Source: an uncultured Faecalicoccus sp. | GTDB lineage: Bacteria > Bacillota_I > Bacilli_A > Erysipelotrichales > Erysipelotrichaceae | Length of the DNA stretch: 51,170 nt | Assembly (NCBI RefSeq): GCF_944325745.1 | Contig: NZ_CALVBG010000002.1 | Span: forward strand, 1-51,170 | Reading direction: 5' to 3' | In this document: positions 33,394 through 41,227 of the stretch, in pieces | How the letters are laid out: each line of letters starts with the position of its first letter | Position numbering within the stretch: position 1 is the first letter of the stretch | Program-made: the position numbers and the translations under genes | Notes under the pieces: model-generated | The model's input: the letters and a program-made list of their open reading frames with translations, nothing else | Databases searched by the model: none | What the model was told of the DNA's origin: nothing

Positions 33394-33470
33394 GCGCCCA
33401 TAGCTCAATTGGATAGAGCGTTTGACTACGGATCAAAAGGTTGTGGGTTCGACTCCTGCTGGGCGCGCCA
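33394..33470 (+). tRNA. tRNA-Arg (ACG)
   Basis: 77 nt. Acceptor GCGCCCA pairs with TGGGCGC; anticodon loop CTACGGA gives ACG, whose A34 would be inosine. CCA is encoded. First gene of the array; a small GCACGA/TCGTGC hairpin lies in the 5' leader. Confidence 0.95.
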
Positions 33471-33482
33471 TCCTTTTAGAAT

Positions 33483-33559
33483 CGGGACGTAGCACAGCTT
33501 GGTAGTGCACTTGATTTGGGATCAAGGGGTCGCAGGTTCAAATCCTGTCGTCCCGACCA
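33483..33559 (+). tRNA. tRNA-Pro (TGG)
   Basis: 77 nt. Acceptor CGGGACG pairs with CGTCCCG; anticodon loop TTTGGGA gives TGG. CCA is encoded. Confidence 0.95.
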
Positions 33560-33571
33560 TTTTTATATTTC

Positions 33572-33648
33572 GGCTGGGTAGCTTAGTTGGCTAGAGCATC
33601 CGGTTCATACCCGGAAGGTCGTGAGTTCGAGTCTCACCTCAGCCACCA
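33572..33648 (+). tRNA. tRNA-Met elongator (CAT)
   Basis: 77 nt. Acceptor GGCTGGG pairs with CTCAGCC; loop TTCATAC gives CAT. The TTCATAC loop on a CCGG stem and the position after Arg-Pro match the B. subtilis elongator Met, separating it from the next two CAT tRNAs. Confidence 0.88.
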
Positions 33649-33657
33649 ACGAGTTTT

Positions 33658-33734
33658 GGACCCTTAGCTCAGTTGGTCAGAGCATCCGGCTCATAACCGG
33701 CGGGTCGTAGGTTCGAGTCCTACAGGGTCCACCA
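33658..33734 (+). tRNA. tRNA with CAT anticodon, probably tRNA-Ile2 (lysidine)
   Basis: 77 nt. Acceptor GGACCCT pairs with AGGGTCC; loop CTCATAA gives CAT. The GGACC(C/T)TTAGCTCAGTTGG body resembles the Bacillus Ile2 tRNA whose C34 becomes lysidine by TilS, and the order Met-Ile2-Ser-fMet is that of B. subtilis. Met identity is not excluded. Confidence 0.8.
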
Positions 33735-33749
33735 TTCTCAGAAACGTTT

Positions 33750-33840
33750 GGAGAAGTACCCAAGTGGCTGAAGGGTCCGGTCTTGAAAACCGGTAGGTCG
33801 TTAGCGCGGCGCCTGGGTTCGAATCCCAGCTTCTCCGCCA
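33750..33840 (+). tRNA. tRNA-Ser (TGA)
   Basis: 91 nt with a long variable arm typical of Ser. Acceptor GGAGAAG pairs with CTTCTCC; loop CTTGAAA gives TGA. CCA is encoded after G73. Confidence 0.95.
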
Positions 33841-33858
33841 TTCAATTTAATCTCACAT

Positions 33859-33935
<77 letters not shown>

Positions 33936-33936
33936 T

Positions 33937-34012
33937 GGTCTCATAGCTCAGTTGGTAGAGCAAAGGACTGAAAATCCTTGTGTCGTTGGTTCGATTCCGA
34001 CTGAGACCACCA
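33937..34012 (+). tRNA. tRNA-Phe (GAA)
   Basis: 76 nt. Acceptor GGTCTCA pairs with TGAGACC; loop CTGAAAA gives GAA. Only one base separates it from tRNA-fMet. Last gene of the array. Confidence 0.95.
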
Positions 34013-34024
34013 TCTCTAAAATAT

Positions 34025-34054
34025 GCCTTTATCGCTTTAGATAAAGGCTTTTTT
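34025..34054 (+). terminator. Terminator of the tRNA array
   Basis: GCCTTTATC (34025-34033) pairs with GATAAAGGC (34040-34048), loop of six, then six T. Confidence 0.92.
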
Positions 34055-34132
34055 ATGTTAATCATCTTTTTCTCATTTTCTGTCCTGTTCTTTTTAACAA
34101 GCTATACTAGAATATAATCAGAGGAAAAATTT

Positions 34133-34609
34133 ATGAACCAGAAAGATATAGGACAATTCATTTATAAATGTCGAAAAGAAAAAGGTCTTACACAAGCGCA
34201 ATTAGCAGAAACACTAAATGTTAGTGACAAATCCATTTCCAGATGGGAAAATGGAAAAACTATGCCGGACCTTTCTTTATATGAACCTTTATGCAACGCC
34301 CTTGATATTCAAATTTCTGAACTTCTCTATGGCAAAAAAATGAACGAAAAAGAGAAATTAATACAAGGCGATCAATCCGCAATGGAAATTTTCAAGACAA
34401 AATCGGAATTGTTGACATTTGGAATATTGACAGAACTTTTGATTCTTGTTGGAATTATTATCACCATTACCCTGACAAAACTTTTCGCAAAAACAATTTT
34501 TCAGGCAATGCTTATCATGGTTTGCGGCGGTTTTGTATGGGGATTTGGAATCATACTGCGAATAAAGATCAAAAAGGCAATTTCTTTTCTAGAAAAAGAT
34601 TTGCTTTGA
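34133..34609 (+). CDS. XRE-family regulator with two C-terminal membrane helices
   Basis: The 158-residue protein has an HTH domain at about 6-60 (LTQAQLAETLNVSDKSISRW, MPDLSLYEPLCNAL, ELLYGKKM), a charged linker, and two membrane helices near 92-114 and 120-142. It resembles the protein at 4813 in layout. CAGAGGAAAAATTT precedes the ATG and TATAAT lies just before that. The next gene, 13 bases on, is a four-helix membrane protein, so the pair may be a regulator and its target. Base composition is more AT-rich than the genes left of the tRNAs. Confidence 0.85.
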   Translation: MNQKDIGQFIYKCRKEKGLTQAQLAETLNVSDKSISRWENGKTMPDLSLYEPLCNALDIQISELLYGKKMNEKEKLIQGDQSAMEIFKTKSELLTFGILTELLILVGIIITITLTKLFAKTIFQAMLIMVCGGFVWGFGIILRIKIKKAISFLEKDLL

Positions 34610-34622
34610 AAGGAGCCATTTT

Positions 34623-34979
34623 ATGAAAAAATACCTGATATTTAAATCTTTAACAGTTTTCATTACCAGCATAGCAGGAATAATGGTCATATTTACAAAC
34701 CAAGAGAACCCTGAACTGAGCACGATTTATTGTCTATCTATCTCCGTATTTATGTTAGGAATCTTGTTGGTCGTAGAATGGAATATCCGCAAAAAGAACC
34801 CTTTTGAAAACCGAACCAAGCTCGATTCATTTCTTTCATTTGGTATGATGGCCGCACTATTTGGCGGGATCGTGGAATTTAACCAAATTGTTCAAATCTC
34901 ACTTTTTTCGCTTGGAATATTGATTGCGATTATTTCACTCATTATCGTTGTTTTGAAAAATAAAGACTTCAAAGTTTGA
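34623..34979 (+). CDS. Four-helix membrane protein of unknown function
   Basis: I do not recognise a family. The 118 residues have four hydrophobic segments (about 7-24, 36-51, 71-88 and 93-111) in two hairpins with a basic loop RKKNPFENRTK between. No catalytic motif is visible. AAAGGAG lies before ATG. It follows the XRE-membrane gene and is probably co-transcribed; the convergent gene begins six bases after its stop. Confidence 0.65.
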   Translation: MKKYLIFKSLTVFITSIAGIMVIFTNQENPELSTIYCLSISVFMLGILLVVEWNIRKKNPFENRTKLDSFLSFGMMAALFGGIVEFNQIVQISLFSLGILIAIISLIIVVLKNKDFKV

Positions 34980-34984
34980 AATTA

Positions 34985-35587
34985 CTATTCGGATGTTTCG
35001 CGTTTTTTATAACGATACTTACTATAGTATTTATAAATTAAGATAAATGCTAAAGCGAATACTCCGAGAAGAATAAGTTCATAAAGTGAAATTGTAAAAA
35101 CCACATCCGGGATAAAGATTTTAAATAAAATGATACTAAATAAAGCATACATACCCCAAAGGATCCATCGATAAAAGTTAAATTCGAAAGTATTCCAAGA
35201 AATAACAAGGTTCATCCAAAATATAAGGAAGAATAGATTAATTCCATAGATGATGTCCAATAAAGAAATACAGATCTCATTATATGGTAAATTATTTCCA
35301 AGCCATAAGAAATCTGACAGCATTTCGATAAATAAAATGAGTAATGTGCCTGCCGTTATCAGGAAGAACCATTCTAAAAAGTTTTTACGTAAAGTTTTTT
35401 CGGCTATCTTTTGACAATAATTTTCATAATCGGATAGTTCAGAAAACTGATTTTGAACATCCATAAATACTGTATTTAGAAGATCGTTATACGCAGCATT
35501 ATTAATACCCATCCCTCGCATGCGATTTCTTATTTTTGAAAAAACTTGTTTTTTTTCTCTGCTTAATTGTTTCCATTCTTTTTGCAT
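34985..35587 (-). CDS. Multi-helix membrane protein of unknown function
   Basis: The 200-residue protein has a charged N-terminal region of about 65 residues ([35 protein letters not shown]) and about five membrane helices after residue 70, ending in a basic tail. The N-terminal part resembles the soluble part of small Bacillota membrane proteins controlled by PadR-type regulators, but I cannot assign a family. A perfect 8+8 inverted repeat (35602-35623) lies between its -10 and its start, so it is likely repressed by an unlinked regulator. Confidence 0.65.
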   Translation of the reverse strand: MQKEWKQLSREKKQVFSKIRNRMRGMGINNAAYNDLLNTVFMDVQNQFSELSDYENYCQKIAEKTLRKNFLEWFFLITAGTLLILFIEMLSDFLWLGNNLPYNEICISLLDIIYGINLFFLIFWMNLVISWNTFEFNFYRWILWGMYALFSIILFKIFIPDVVFTISLYELILLGVFALAFILIYKYYSKYRYKKRETSE

Positions 35588-35601
35588 AATAGCAACCTCG
35601 T

Positions 35602-35623
35602 ATTAGTATTGTTTTATACTAAT
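35602..35623. promoter_or_regulatory. Operator-like palindrome upstream of the 34985 gene
   Basis: ATTAGTAT-TGTTTT-ATACTAAT, a perfect 8-bp inverted repeat with 6-bp spacer. On the minus strand a TATAAT overlaps its upstream side, so a bound protein would block start. Confidence 0.65.
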
Positions 35624-35662
35624 ATTATAATCAGTAAAAAAGTTTTAAAACTGGATAAGCTT

Positions 35663-35976
35663 ATGAAATATATTACAAGGAATAACTATTTGAATTGGCC
35701 TATTGATTTACAGGGTACACCAGATATAAAAATAATTACTGGAATCCGTCGGTCCGGGAAAAGCGAGTTAAGGAAAACTTATATTGAGCAAATTAAAAAA
35801 ATGATAATCACGTAAATATCATTTATATTATTTTTACAGATTTATCGTTCTATGCTATCAAAGATTATCATAAACTCCATGAATTGATAGAAGATCATTG
35901 CAGGGAGAACCGAAACAATTATTTGTTTGCAGATGAAATTCAATTTCCTCTGCAATTGCTGATCAAAGATAAATAG
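35663..35976 (+). pseudogene. Remnant of an AAA+ ATPase (DUF4143-type)
   Basis: The start [20 protein letters not shown] and [14 protein letters not shown] with Walker A GIRRSGKS are those of the small AAA ATPases with a DUF4143 tail, usually about 400 residues. The frame breaks in a run of seven A at 35795-35801; a shift by one base continues DLSFYAIKDYHKLHELIEDH and reaches the Walker B FADEIQ, then a stop at 35974. The middle and C-terminal domains are missing. Besides the frameshift, the deletion after DEIQ shows real decay and not only a sequencing error. Confidence 0.8.
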
Positions 35977-36646
35977 ACCAAACTTATTATTACAGAGCTG
36001 CCACAGGATGCCCTCTATATAGATGGTATGATAGATATGGATACAGAAATCAGAGTGGAAAATTATTAAGGACCGTTACGTTAAATCGAAAATCATTTAT
36101 TGGAGTTCCTAATTCACCACAAAGCCCACCAGCATGCAGAATGTATGGCTTCTAGAAAATTGCAGATAGGTAAAATCAAACTAAACAGCTTACTCATCCT
36201 CTTCTTTTAAAAACGAGATTTGATTCTCGCTTTTTTTTGTGGCTGCAGGTAGAAAAGAGATGGAAAACGAATTATGACGATCTATATAATAATTGGTCTC
36301 TTTGAAACAAATGCCATTCACTAAAAAGGATAGTTTGATACATATCATTGGTGAATTCCCAAATGCTCTTGCGTTTTACAAATTACATTTTGTAGATTCA
36401 AAACAGATTCAGAAGATGACAGAATTGGATATCAATGATACGACGGCCTAAACTATCTGAAACACAGCCAAATTGAAATTTATGCAGAAGTTAAAAACAT
36501 ATATTATAGCAATTGTTCTCCACTTTTTTGGATCAACTGACCAATGAAACGACATACCAAGAACAATGTTTATTTATCTTTTTTTATTAAGTCTCCTATC
36601 TTTTTGAATTTTAATTTGTTTAATATAATGAAAAAGGTTTTATCTT
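35977..36646. other. Decayed intergenic stretch without an intact gene
   Basis: AT-rich sequence with stops in all frames. A 46-codon frame at 36311-36451 (MPFTKKDSLIHIIGEFPNAL...) has no ribosome site; it is slightly like the start of DUF1858 proteins but is probably a remnant. The terminator at 36214-36238 is the only clear element. The right end includes the sigma-gene promoter region (TATAAT near 36624). Confidence 0.6.
36214..36238 (+). terminator. Terminator, copy 1 of a repeated element
   Basis: CGAGA-TTTGAT-TCTCG followed by C and eight T. The 16-base stem-loop is identical to that at 40001-40016. Confidence 0.8.
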
Positions 36647-37180
36647 ATGAATTTTACGCTCAGTAAATCGGATGAAGATTCTCTTCTAATCCAAAAAATA
36701 AAATGTGGAGATTCTTCAGCTATTGAAGATTTTATTCGAAAATACTATCCGGATATATTGAAATATTGTGAACGTCGTACTTCTTCCAAAGAAGATGCCA
36801 TGGATCTTACACAAGAAGTTTTTATGCGCTTTTTTTCTAACTTTTCATCTTATAAACATTATGGGAAAGCCAGAAACTATTTATATGTAATAGCTGGTAA
36901 TTTATGCATCAATCACTATAAAGCAAAAAAAGATACCGTGACTTTTGATGATAACATCCATGTTAAATTTGAATCCATCTCTATAGAAGAGCGCATAAGT
37001 CTAAGAGATTCTATACAAAATCTGCCTGTATCACTACAGATGGTCATAGAGTTGTATTACTACCAAGGCTTAAAAATCAAAGAGATCTCAAAAATATTAA
37101 ATATCAGTATTCCTTTAGTTAAATATAGATTGTCCCAAGCAAAAAAATATATCAGAACGACAATGGAGGAACAAATATGA
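36647..37180 (+). CDS. ECF-type RNA polymerase sigma factor
   Basis: The 177-residue protein has the two sigma domains of ECF factors: sigma-2 with IQKIKCGDSSAIEDFIRKYY, DAMDLTQEVFMRFF and ARNYLYVIAGNLCINHYK, and sigma-4 with LPVSLQMVIELYYYQGLKIKEISKILNISIPLVKYRLSQAK containing the HTH. There is no extra sensor domain. TATAAT and AAAGG precede the start. It overlaps the next gene by ATGA. The target promoters are unknown; the operon itself is the likely first target. Confidence 0.92.
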   Translation: MNFTLSKSDEDSLLIQKIKCGDSSAIEDFIRKYYPDILKYCERRTSSKEDAMDLTQEVFMRFFSNFSSYKHYGKARNYLYVIAGNLCINHYKAKKDTVTFDDNIHVKFESISIEERISLRDSIQNLPVSLQMVIELYYYQGLKIKEISKILNISIPLVKYRLSQAKKYIRTTMEEQI

Positions 37181-37857
37181 CTCAAGAAGAACATGTTCAA
37201 CAAACCATAGAAAAATCCATCGAAGCCTTTTGGAATCATGAAAAAGAGGAAAAACCTTCAATTTTTGAGTTTCTTTACTTTCAATATTTATTTATTCGAA
37301 AAAGATGGTGGGCCCTGCAGTTTATGTGTTTGATCATATTATGGACCCTATTGAATTTGGGCTTTTCACAAGCTATAGAAAGAAAAGCTATAGCGGTGAT
37401 CATCCCTATTTTCACATTGTTGATTTTACCTGAATTATGGAAATCACGAAAAAACAATATGGAAGATATAGAAAACAGTTCAGTCCATACGATTAGAGAT
37501 ATTTACTTGGCTCGATTGATCCTATTTGGCGCAATTGATTTATTTGGCCTCACCACATTATGGCTCTTTACATTTCCTCAAGGAATTGAAAACATGATTT
37601 TTGAATTGTTGATCCCGTTTAACGGCATCTGTATCTTGATGCTCGGGTGTCTGGCATTTTATCCCGGACGAGAACCCTATTTACCCATCAGTCTTTGTTT
37701 CTTATTTACAATAGGATGGTTGCTTGTTATTTCAAATGAAAATCTCTACCGATCCTTATCGTATCCCTTATGGCTATTACTATTCTTGTTTTCATGCATT
37801 TTATTGATTTTCATGGTTTGTCATTTAATACAAAAATGTAAGGAGGTACAAGCGTGA
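37177..37857 (+). CDS. Six-helix membrane protein following the sigma factor (possible anti-sigma or transporter accessory)
   Basis: A 226-residue protein with an amphipathic, charged N-terminus of about 45 residues and six membrane helices in pairs (about 47-62, 70-87, 109-128, 138-157, 166-183, 190-210). No zinc-binding anti-sigma motif (HxxxCxxC) is present. Position between an ECF gene and an ABC transporter suggests it holds or senses, but that is inference. Both ends overlap neighbours by four bases, so the four genes are translated as a chain. Confidence 0.7.
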   Translation: MTQEEHVQQTIEKSIEAFWNHEKEEKPSIFEFLYFQYLFIRKRWWALQFMCLIILWTLLNLGFSQAIERKAIAVIIPIFTLLILPELWKSRKNNMEDIENSSVHTIRDIYLARLILFGAIDLFGLTTLWLFTFPQGIENMIFELLIPFNGICILMLGCLAFYPGREPYLPISLCFLFTIGWLLVISNENLYRSLSYPLWLLLFLFSCILLIFMVCHLIQKCKEVQA

Positions 37858-38738
37858 AATTAAACCTTATAAACTTAACAAAAGAATATTCCGATATAAA
37901 AGCGGTTGATCACATTTCCATCAGTTTGCGCCCTGGAATTATAGGACTGCTGGGAGAGAATGGAGCTGGTAAAACGACATTGATTCGAATGTTAACTTCA
38001 TTAATGAAACCTAGCGCAGGAAAAATACTTTTAGATGATAAAGACATTTTTAAATTAAATGATGATTATAGAAATATACTTGGGTACCTTCCCCAAGATT
38101 TTGGATACTATCCGGATCTAAATCCTTTAGATTATTTGAGATATATAGCTTCAATAAAAGCCATCAAACCTTCTGTTGCCAGAAAAAGAATCAAAGATCT
38201 TCTGCAAGTCATGTCCTTATGGGAAGTTAGAAATAAAAAAATTAAAAAGTTTTCCGGCGGTATGATTCAAAGAATAGGCATAGCGCAAGCTTTATTGAAT
38301 GACCCAAAAATATTAGTTTTAGATGAGCCAACTTCAGGATTGGATCCAGAGGAACGATATCGATTCCGTCAATTACTAAGTTCACTGTCATCTGATAAAA
38401 TCATTCTTTTATCAACTCATATCGTTTCAGACATAGAACATATTGCAGATCAAATCATCCTTATGCAGAAAGGAAAAATATTAGACTCAGGATCTGTGGA
38501 TCAGTTGATTCAAAACACTCCGATTCGAGCATGGAAAATCAAAACTGATTTGACTAACGCGTCTTTATATAAACAAAACAGACTCATTACAAGCTTTAAT
38601 AAATCGAATGACAAAGAAATCATCCGCATGCTTTGTAAAGACTCTCCTGATCCAGCAGCCATTCCTGATGAATGCACATTGGAAGACGTATTCCTTTTTT
38701 ATAACAGAAAGAAGGCTGAATCACATGTTGTTTTATGA
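37854..38738 (+). CDS. ABC transporter ATP-binding protein (BcrA/NatA type)
   Basis: The 294-residue ATPase has Walker A GENGAGKTTL at about 35-44, the Q-loop LPQDFGY, signature FSGGMIQRIGIAQ, Walker B ILVLDEPTSGLDP and the switch His in STHIVSD. The tail of about 75 residues after the ATPase core is typical of drug- or bacitracin-exporting ABC-2 systems. Start codon is GTG, with GGAGGT before it, overlapping the stop of the previous gene (GTGA). Its partner permease begins 14 bases inside its end. Confidence 0.93.
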   Translation: MKLNLINLTKEYSDIKAVDHISISLRPGIIGLLGENGAGKTTLIRMLTSLMKPSAGKILLDDKDIFKLNDDYRNILGYLPQDFGYYPDLNPLDYLRYIASIKAIKPSVARKRIKDLLQVMSLWEVRNKKIKKFSGGMIQRIGIAQALLNDPKILVLDEPTSGLDPEERYRFRQLLSSLSSDKIILLSTHIVSDIEHIADQIILMQKGKILDSGSVDQLIQNTPIRAWKIKTDLTNASLYKQNRLITSFNKSNDKEIIRMLCKDSPDPAAIPDECTLEDVFLFYNRKKAESHVVL

Positions 38739-39960
38739 GCTTAACAAAATATTCACTCGAACAGGATACAAACTTCTTTTAGGGTTATTAGGAGCCATCT
38801 TGATTTTTACTGCATTTTATCATATTCAAAGTACACAATATGTATACCCAGACGGAACTTCCATTTCAGGATTAAACGCTATCCAAAAATTGAAGGAAGA
38901 AAAATCTCAATGGAATGGTATTTTAACAGAAGAACAGATTAAGAAAGTCTTACAAACCAATCAGGACATATTAGAGGCACACCCGGATTATTATCCAGGA
39001 ACAACCGATATGACTCTTTCAAATCAAGTTTATTCTCTTCAACAAAGTTATGATGATATTCGAGACATGATCAATCAGTCTTATCGATTATTTGGTGAGT
39101 TAGATTATTACTTGATTGATCGATTATCTCCCGATCAAAGCTCTTCTTTCTATAAAAATCGAATCGAAGGTTTAGAAAACTATTTAAACTCAAACAAAGA
39201 ACTTACTGAGAATCAAAAGAATTACTATAGAAAACAGTATCAGGAGAATAAAACTCCTTGGCAATATGCATACCAGGAAGGATGGAAGGTTTTAACAAAT
39301 TCATTGCCGATTCTACAGATTTTTTCTGCCATAATTATCAGTTTATTGCTTGCTCCAATATTCTCGTATGAAGATAAAACAAAAGCAAAAGCCATACTCA
39401 TGAGTTCTTATAAAGGAAAATCAAAAGGGACCTTGTCAAAAATATCTGCCGGACTGTGGTTGACAATAGGAATTTATACAATTGTCATGAGTGTATATAT
39501 CTTAATCATTTTAGGTGCATTCGGATTTGATGGAGCTTTCAATCCAGCACAAACAAACTTTTTTATTGGATGGAAATCTCCTTGGAATATTTCAAACATT
39601 CAAGCTTTAGGTATTATGCTGATTAGCGGTTTAGTGGGATCTTTATTTTTTTCTAGTATTACTATGTTTATATCCTATAAATCAAGGTCCACTGTAATTG
39701 CTTCAACTGTCGTGTTCTTATTGATTTTACTGCCAGACTGGTTAACGAATTATATATCGAATTCAAATCTAATTACATTCGTAAAACTGTTCCCCGACCA
39801 ATTATTAAATTCAAGAGCACATTTATCAGGTTTTACATTTCTAGATGTCCAAGGCATGGTGATTTCACCACTAACAATCATGAATATCTTATATTTTATT
39901 TTATCAATCGTATTGTTATATTTGATTTATATATTTGCGAAAAAAGAATATTTAAGATGA
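38725..39960 (+). CDS. ABC-2 type permease
   Basis: A 411-residue membrane protein: MLFYELNKIFTRTGYKLLLGLLGAIL gives the first helix, then an extracellular domain of about 170 residues (roughly 35-200), then five further helices from about residue 200 to the end. This is the ABC-2 permease shape of the bacitracin/lantibiotic exporter group. The frame is open from 38608, but the ATG at 38725 after AGAAGGCTG gives the natural start. A terminator follows at 40001-40023. Substrate unknown. Confidence 0.88.
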   Translation: MLFYELNKIFTRTGYKLLLGLLGAILIFTAFYHIQSTQYVYPDGTSISGLNAIQKLKEEKSQWNGILTEEQIKKVLQTNQDILEAHPDYYPGTTDMTLSNQVYSLQQSYDDIRDMINQSYRLFGELDYYLIDRLSPDQSSSFYKNRIEGLENYLNSNKELTENQKNYYRKQYQENKTPWQYAYQEGWKVLTNSLPILQIFSAIIISLLLAPIFSYEDKTKAKAILMSSYKGKSKGTLSKISAGLWLTIGIYTIVMSVYILIILGAFGFDGAFNPAQTNFFIGWKSPWNISNIQALGIMLISGLVGSLFFSSITMFISYKSRSTVIASTVVFLLILLPDWLTNYISNSNLITFVKLFPDQLLNSRAHLSGFTFLDVQGMVISPLTIMNILYFILSIVLLYLIYIFAKKEYLR

Positions 39961-39993
39961 TCCTGTTCCGTCTAAAATTAAGTCAATTTATTG

Positions 39994-40023
39994 AAAAAAG
40001 CGAGATTTGATTCTCGTTTTTTT
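39994..40023 (+). terminator. Terminator, copy 2 of a repeated element
   Basis: AAAAAAG, then CGAGA-TTTGAT-TCTCG (40001-40016), then seven T. Stem-loop identical to the copy at 36214; the A-run makes it work in both directions. Confidence 0.85.
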
Positions 40024-40155
40024 AGTGAAATGGCAAATATATTCTGAATTTCATTTTCAATTGTCTTCTTATAGACCTTTTTAGATTTGCAAAGTTTCTT
40101 TGCGAGACAACTTTTCTTGCGGTGCTATATAATGTAATTGAAGGAGGTGTACAAC

Positions 40156-41151
40156 ATGAAACATCTAGCATCGAACCTTTATTATCTACGGACCAGAAAT
40201 GGTTACACGCAAGAAGAATTGGCAAACCATTTGTTTCTAACACATCAAACTATTTCGAATCATGAAACTGGAAAAACAGAACCTGATTTTTCCATAATTC
40301 AAAAATATGCTGACTTTTATCATATTTCTGCAGAAGACCTCCTTCTAAATGACTTGTCAAAAAAAGAAAAGAATTCGCGAATCATATTTGACAGTGTCAT
40401 TTTTGATAAACGAGACAAAGTTTTTATCATTATCAGCGGAACTAAAGGAACATATTCCTATAAAAATATCAAAAAGTGTGAAATACTAAACGAGAAAGCC
40501 CGTTATAAAGGAAAAGAAGAGCCTTTTACTCACCAAGTTGTCACTGGAGTTGATTGGCTGGTTCAAGCGAACATTCTTGAGCAACCATTTTATGTAGGAC
40601 TTAGATTAACAATGAAAGACGGAACACATCTTGCGATTTACACTTCCAAACAGCCCACCAGGACACAAACTGATTTTCATATTAGAGATGTTAAGGAAGC
40701 AGAGAAAATAAAAAAATTGATTGATAAAATCATTATGAAATACAAAAATGATGAGTCTTATAAAATGGACAACGTCAATTCAAAAAACATTCTTTTCGAC
40801 AAGGACCGACAAACCTTTCAAATCCTTTCTGGATCCAAAGGCATCTACCCGATGAAAGATGTCTATAAATGCCAAATCGTTTTTGAGGATGCCAAGTATT
40901 ACGGTAAAACCAAACCTTTTTCGCACAGACTATTGATTAGTTCCTTTGAATCCTTTTTTGTCACACTGCGCGACACCTATGTCGGGCTTGAAATCGAACT
41001 TAAGAATAAAGAAAAGCTATATGTTTACGTTTCAAACATCAAACAAAAACATTACTCAGATGCGTTCAAAGCCGATGTAAAAGTGGCAGAAACTTTAAAA
41101 AAGTATTTTAAAACGATCATAACTGGAAATAAGACCATGAAAGATGAATAA
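40156..41151 (+). CDS. XRE regulator with two copies of an unassigned C-terminal domain
   Basis: The protein of 331 residues starts with an HTH (LASNLYYLRTRNGYTQEEL, THQTISNHETGKTEPD). After a linker come two copies of a domain of about 110 residues. Copy 1 (about 80-190) has VIFDKRDKVFIIISGTKGTY; copy 2 (about 210-325) has ILFDKDRQTFQILSGSKGIY. Both then carry KKCEI/YKCQI, a YVGL(R/E) strand and a Lys-rich C-terminal helix. The all-beta plus helix pattern is reminiscent of bacterial PH-like domains; I cannot name it. GAAGGAGG precedes the ATG at 40156. Confidence 0.8.
   Translation: MKHLASNLYYLRTRNGYTQEELANHLFLTHQTISNHETGKTEPDFSIIQKYADFYHISAEDLLLNDLSKKEKNSRIIFDSVIFDKRDKVFIIISGTKGTYSYKNIKKCEILNEKARYKGKEEPFTHQVVTGVDWLVQANILEQPFYVGLRLTMKDGTHLAIYTSKQPTRTQTDFHIRDVKEAEKIKKLIDKIIMKYKNDESYKMDNVNSKNILFDKDRQTFQILSGSKGIYPMKDVYKCQIVFEDAKYYGKTKPFSHRLLISSFESFFVTLRDTYVGLEIELKNKEKLYVYVSNIKQKHYSDAFKADVKVAETLKKYFKTIITGNKTMKDE
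40793..40895 (+). repeat. 103-bp direct repeat, copy 1
   Basis: Matches 41466-41568 with three mismatches (97% identity by eye). It encodes the FDKDRQTFQILSGSKGIYPM part of the shared C-terminal domain. Confidence 0.9.
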
Positions 41152-41227
41152 TTAAATGATTCTAATATTCTTTGCATGACACTTCTCTTTCTATATTTTA
41201 TGATGATATTGAAAGGAGGGATCGATC

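Noticed and set aside
33992..34012. 3' end of tRNA-Phe as attachment site for an island at 34-42 kb
   Set aside because: No second copy of the tRNA end was found to the right, and no integrase is present.
36311..36451. 46-codon open frame resembling the start of DUF1858 proteins
   Set aside because: No ribosome site, no Cys motif, inside a decayed region; noted under the intergenic feature.
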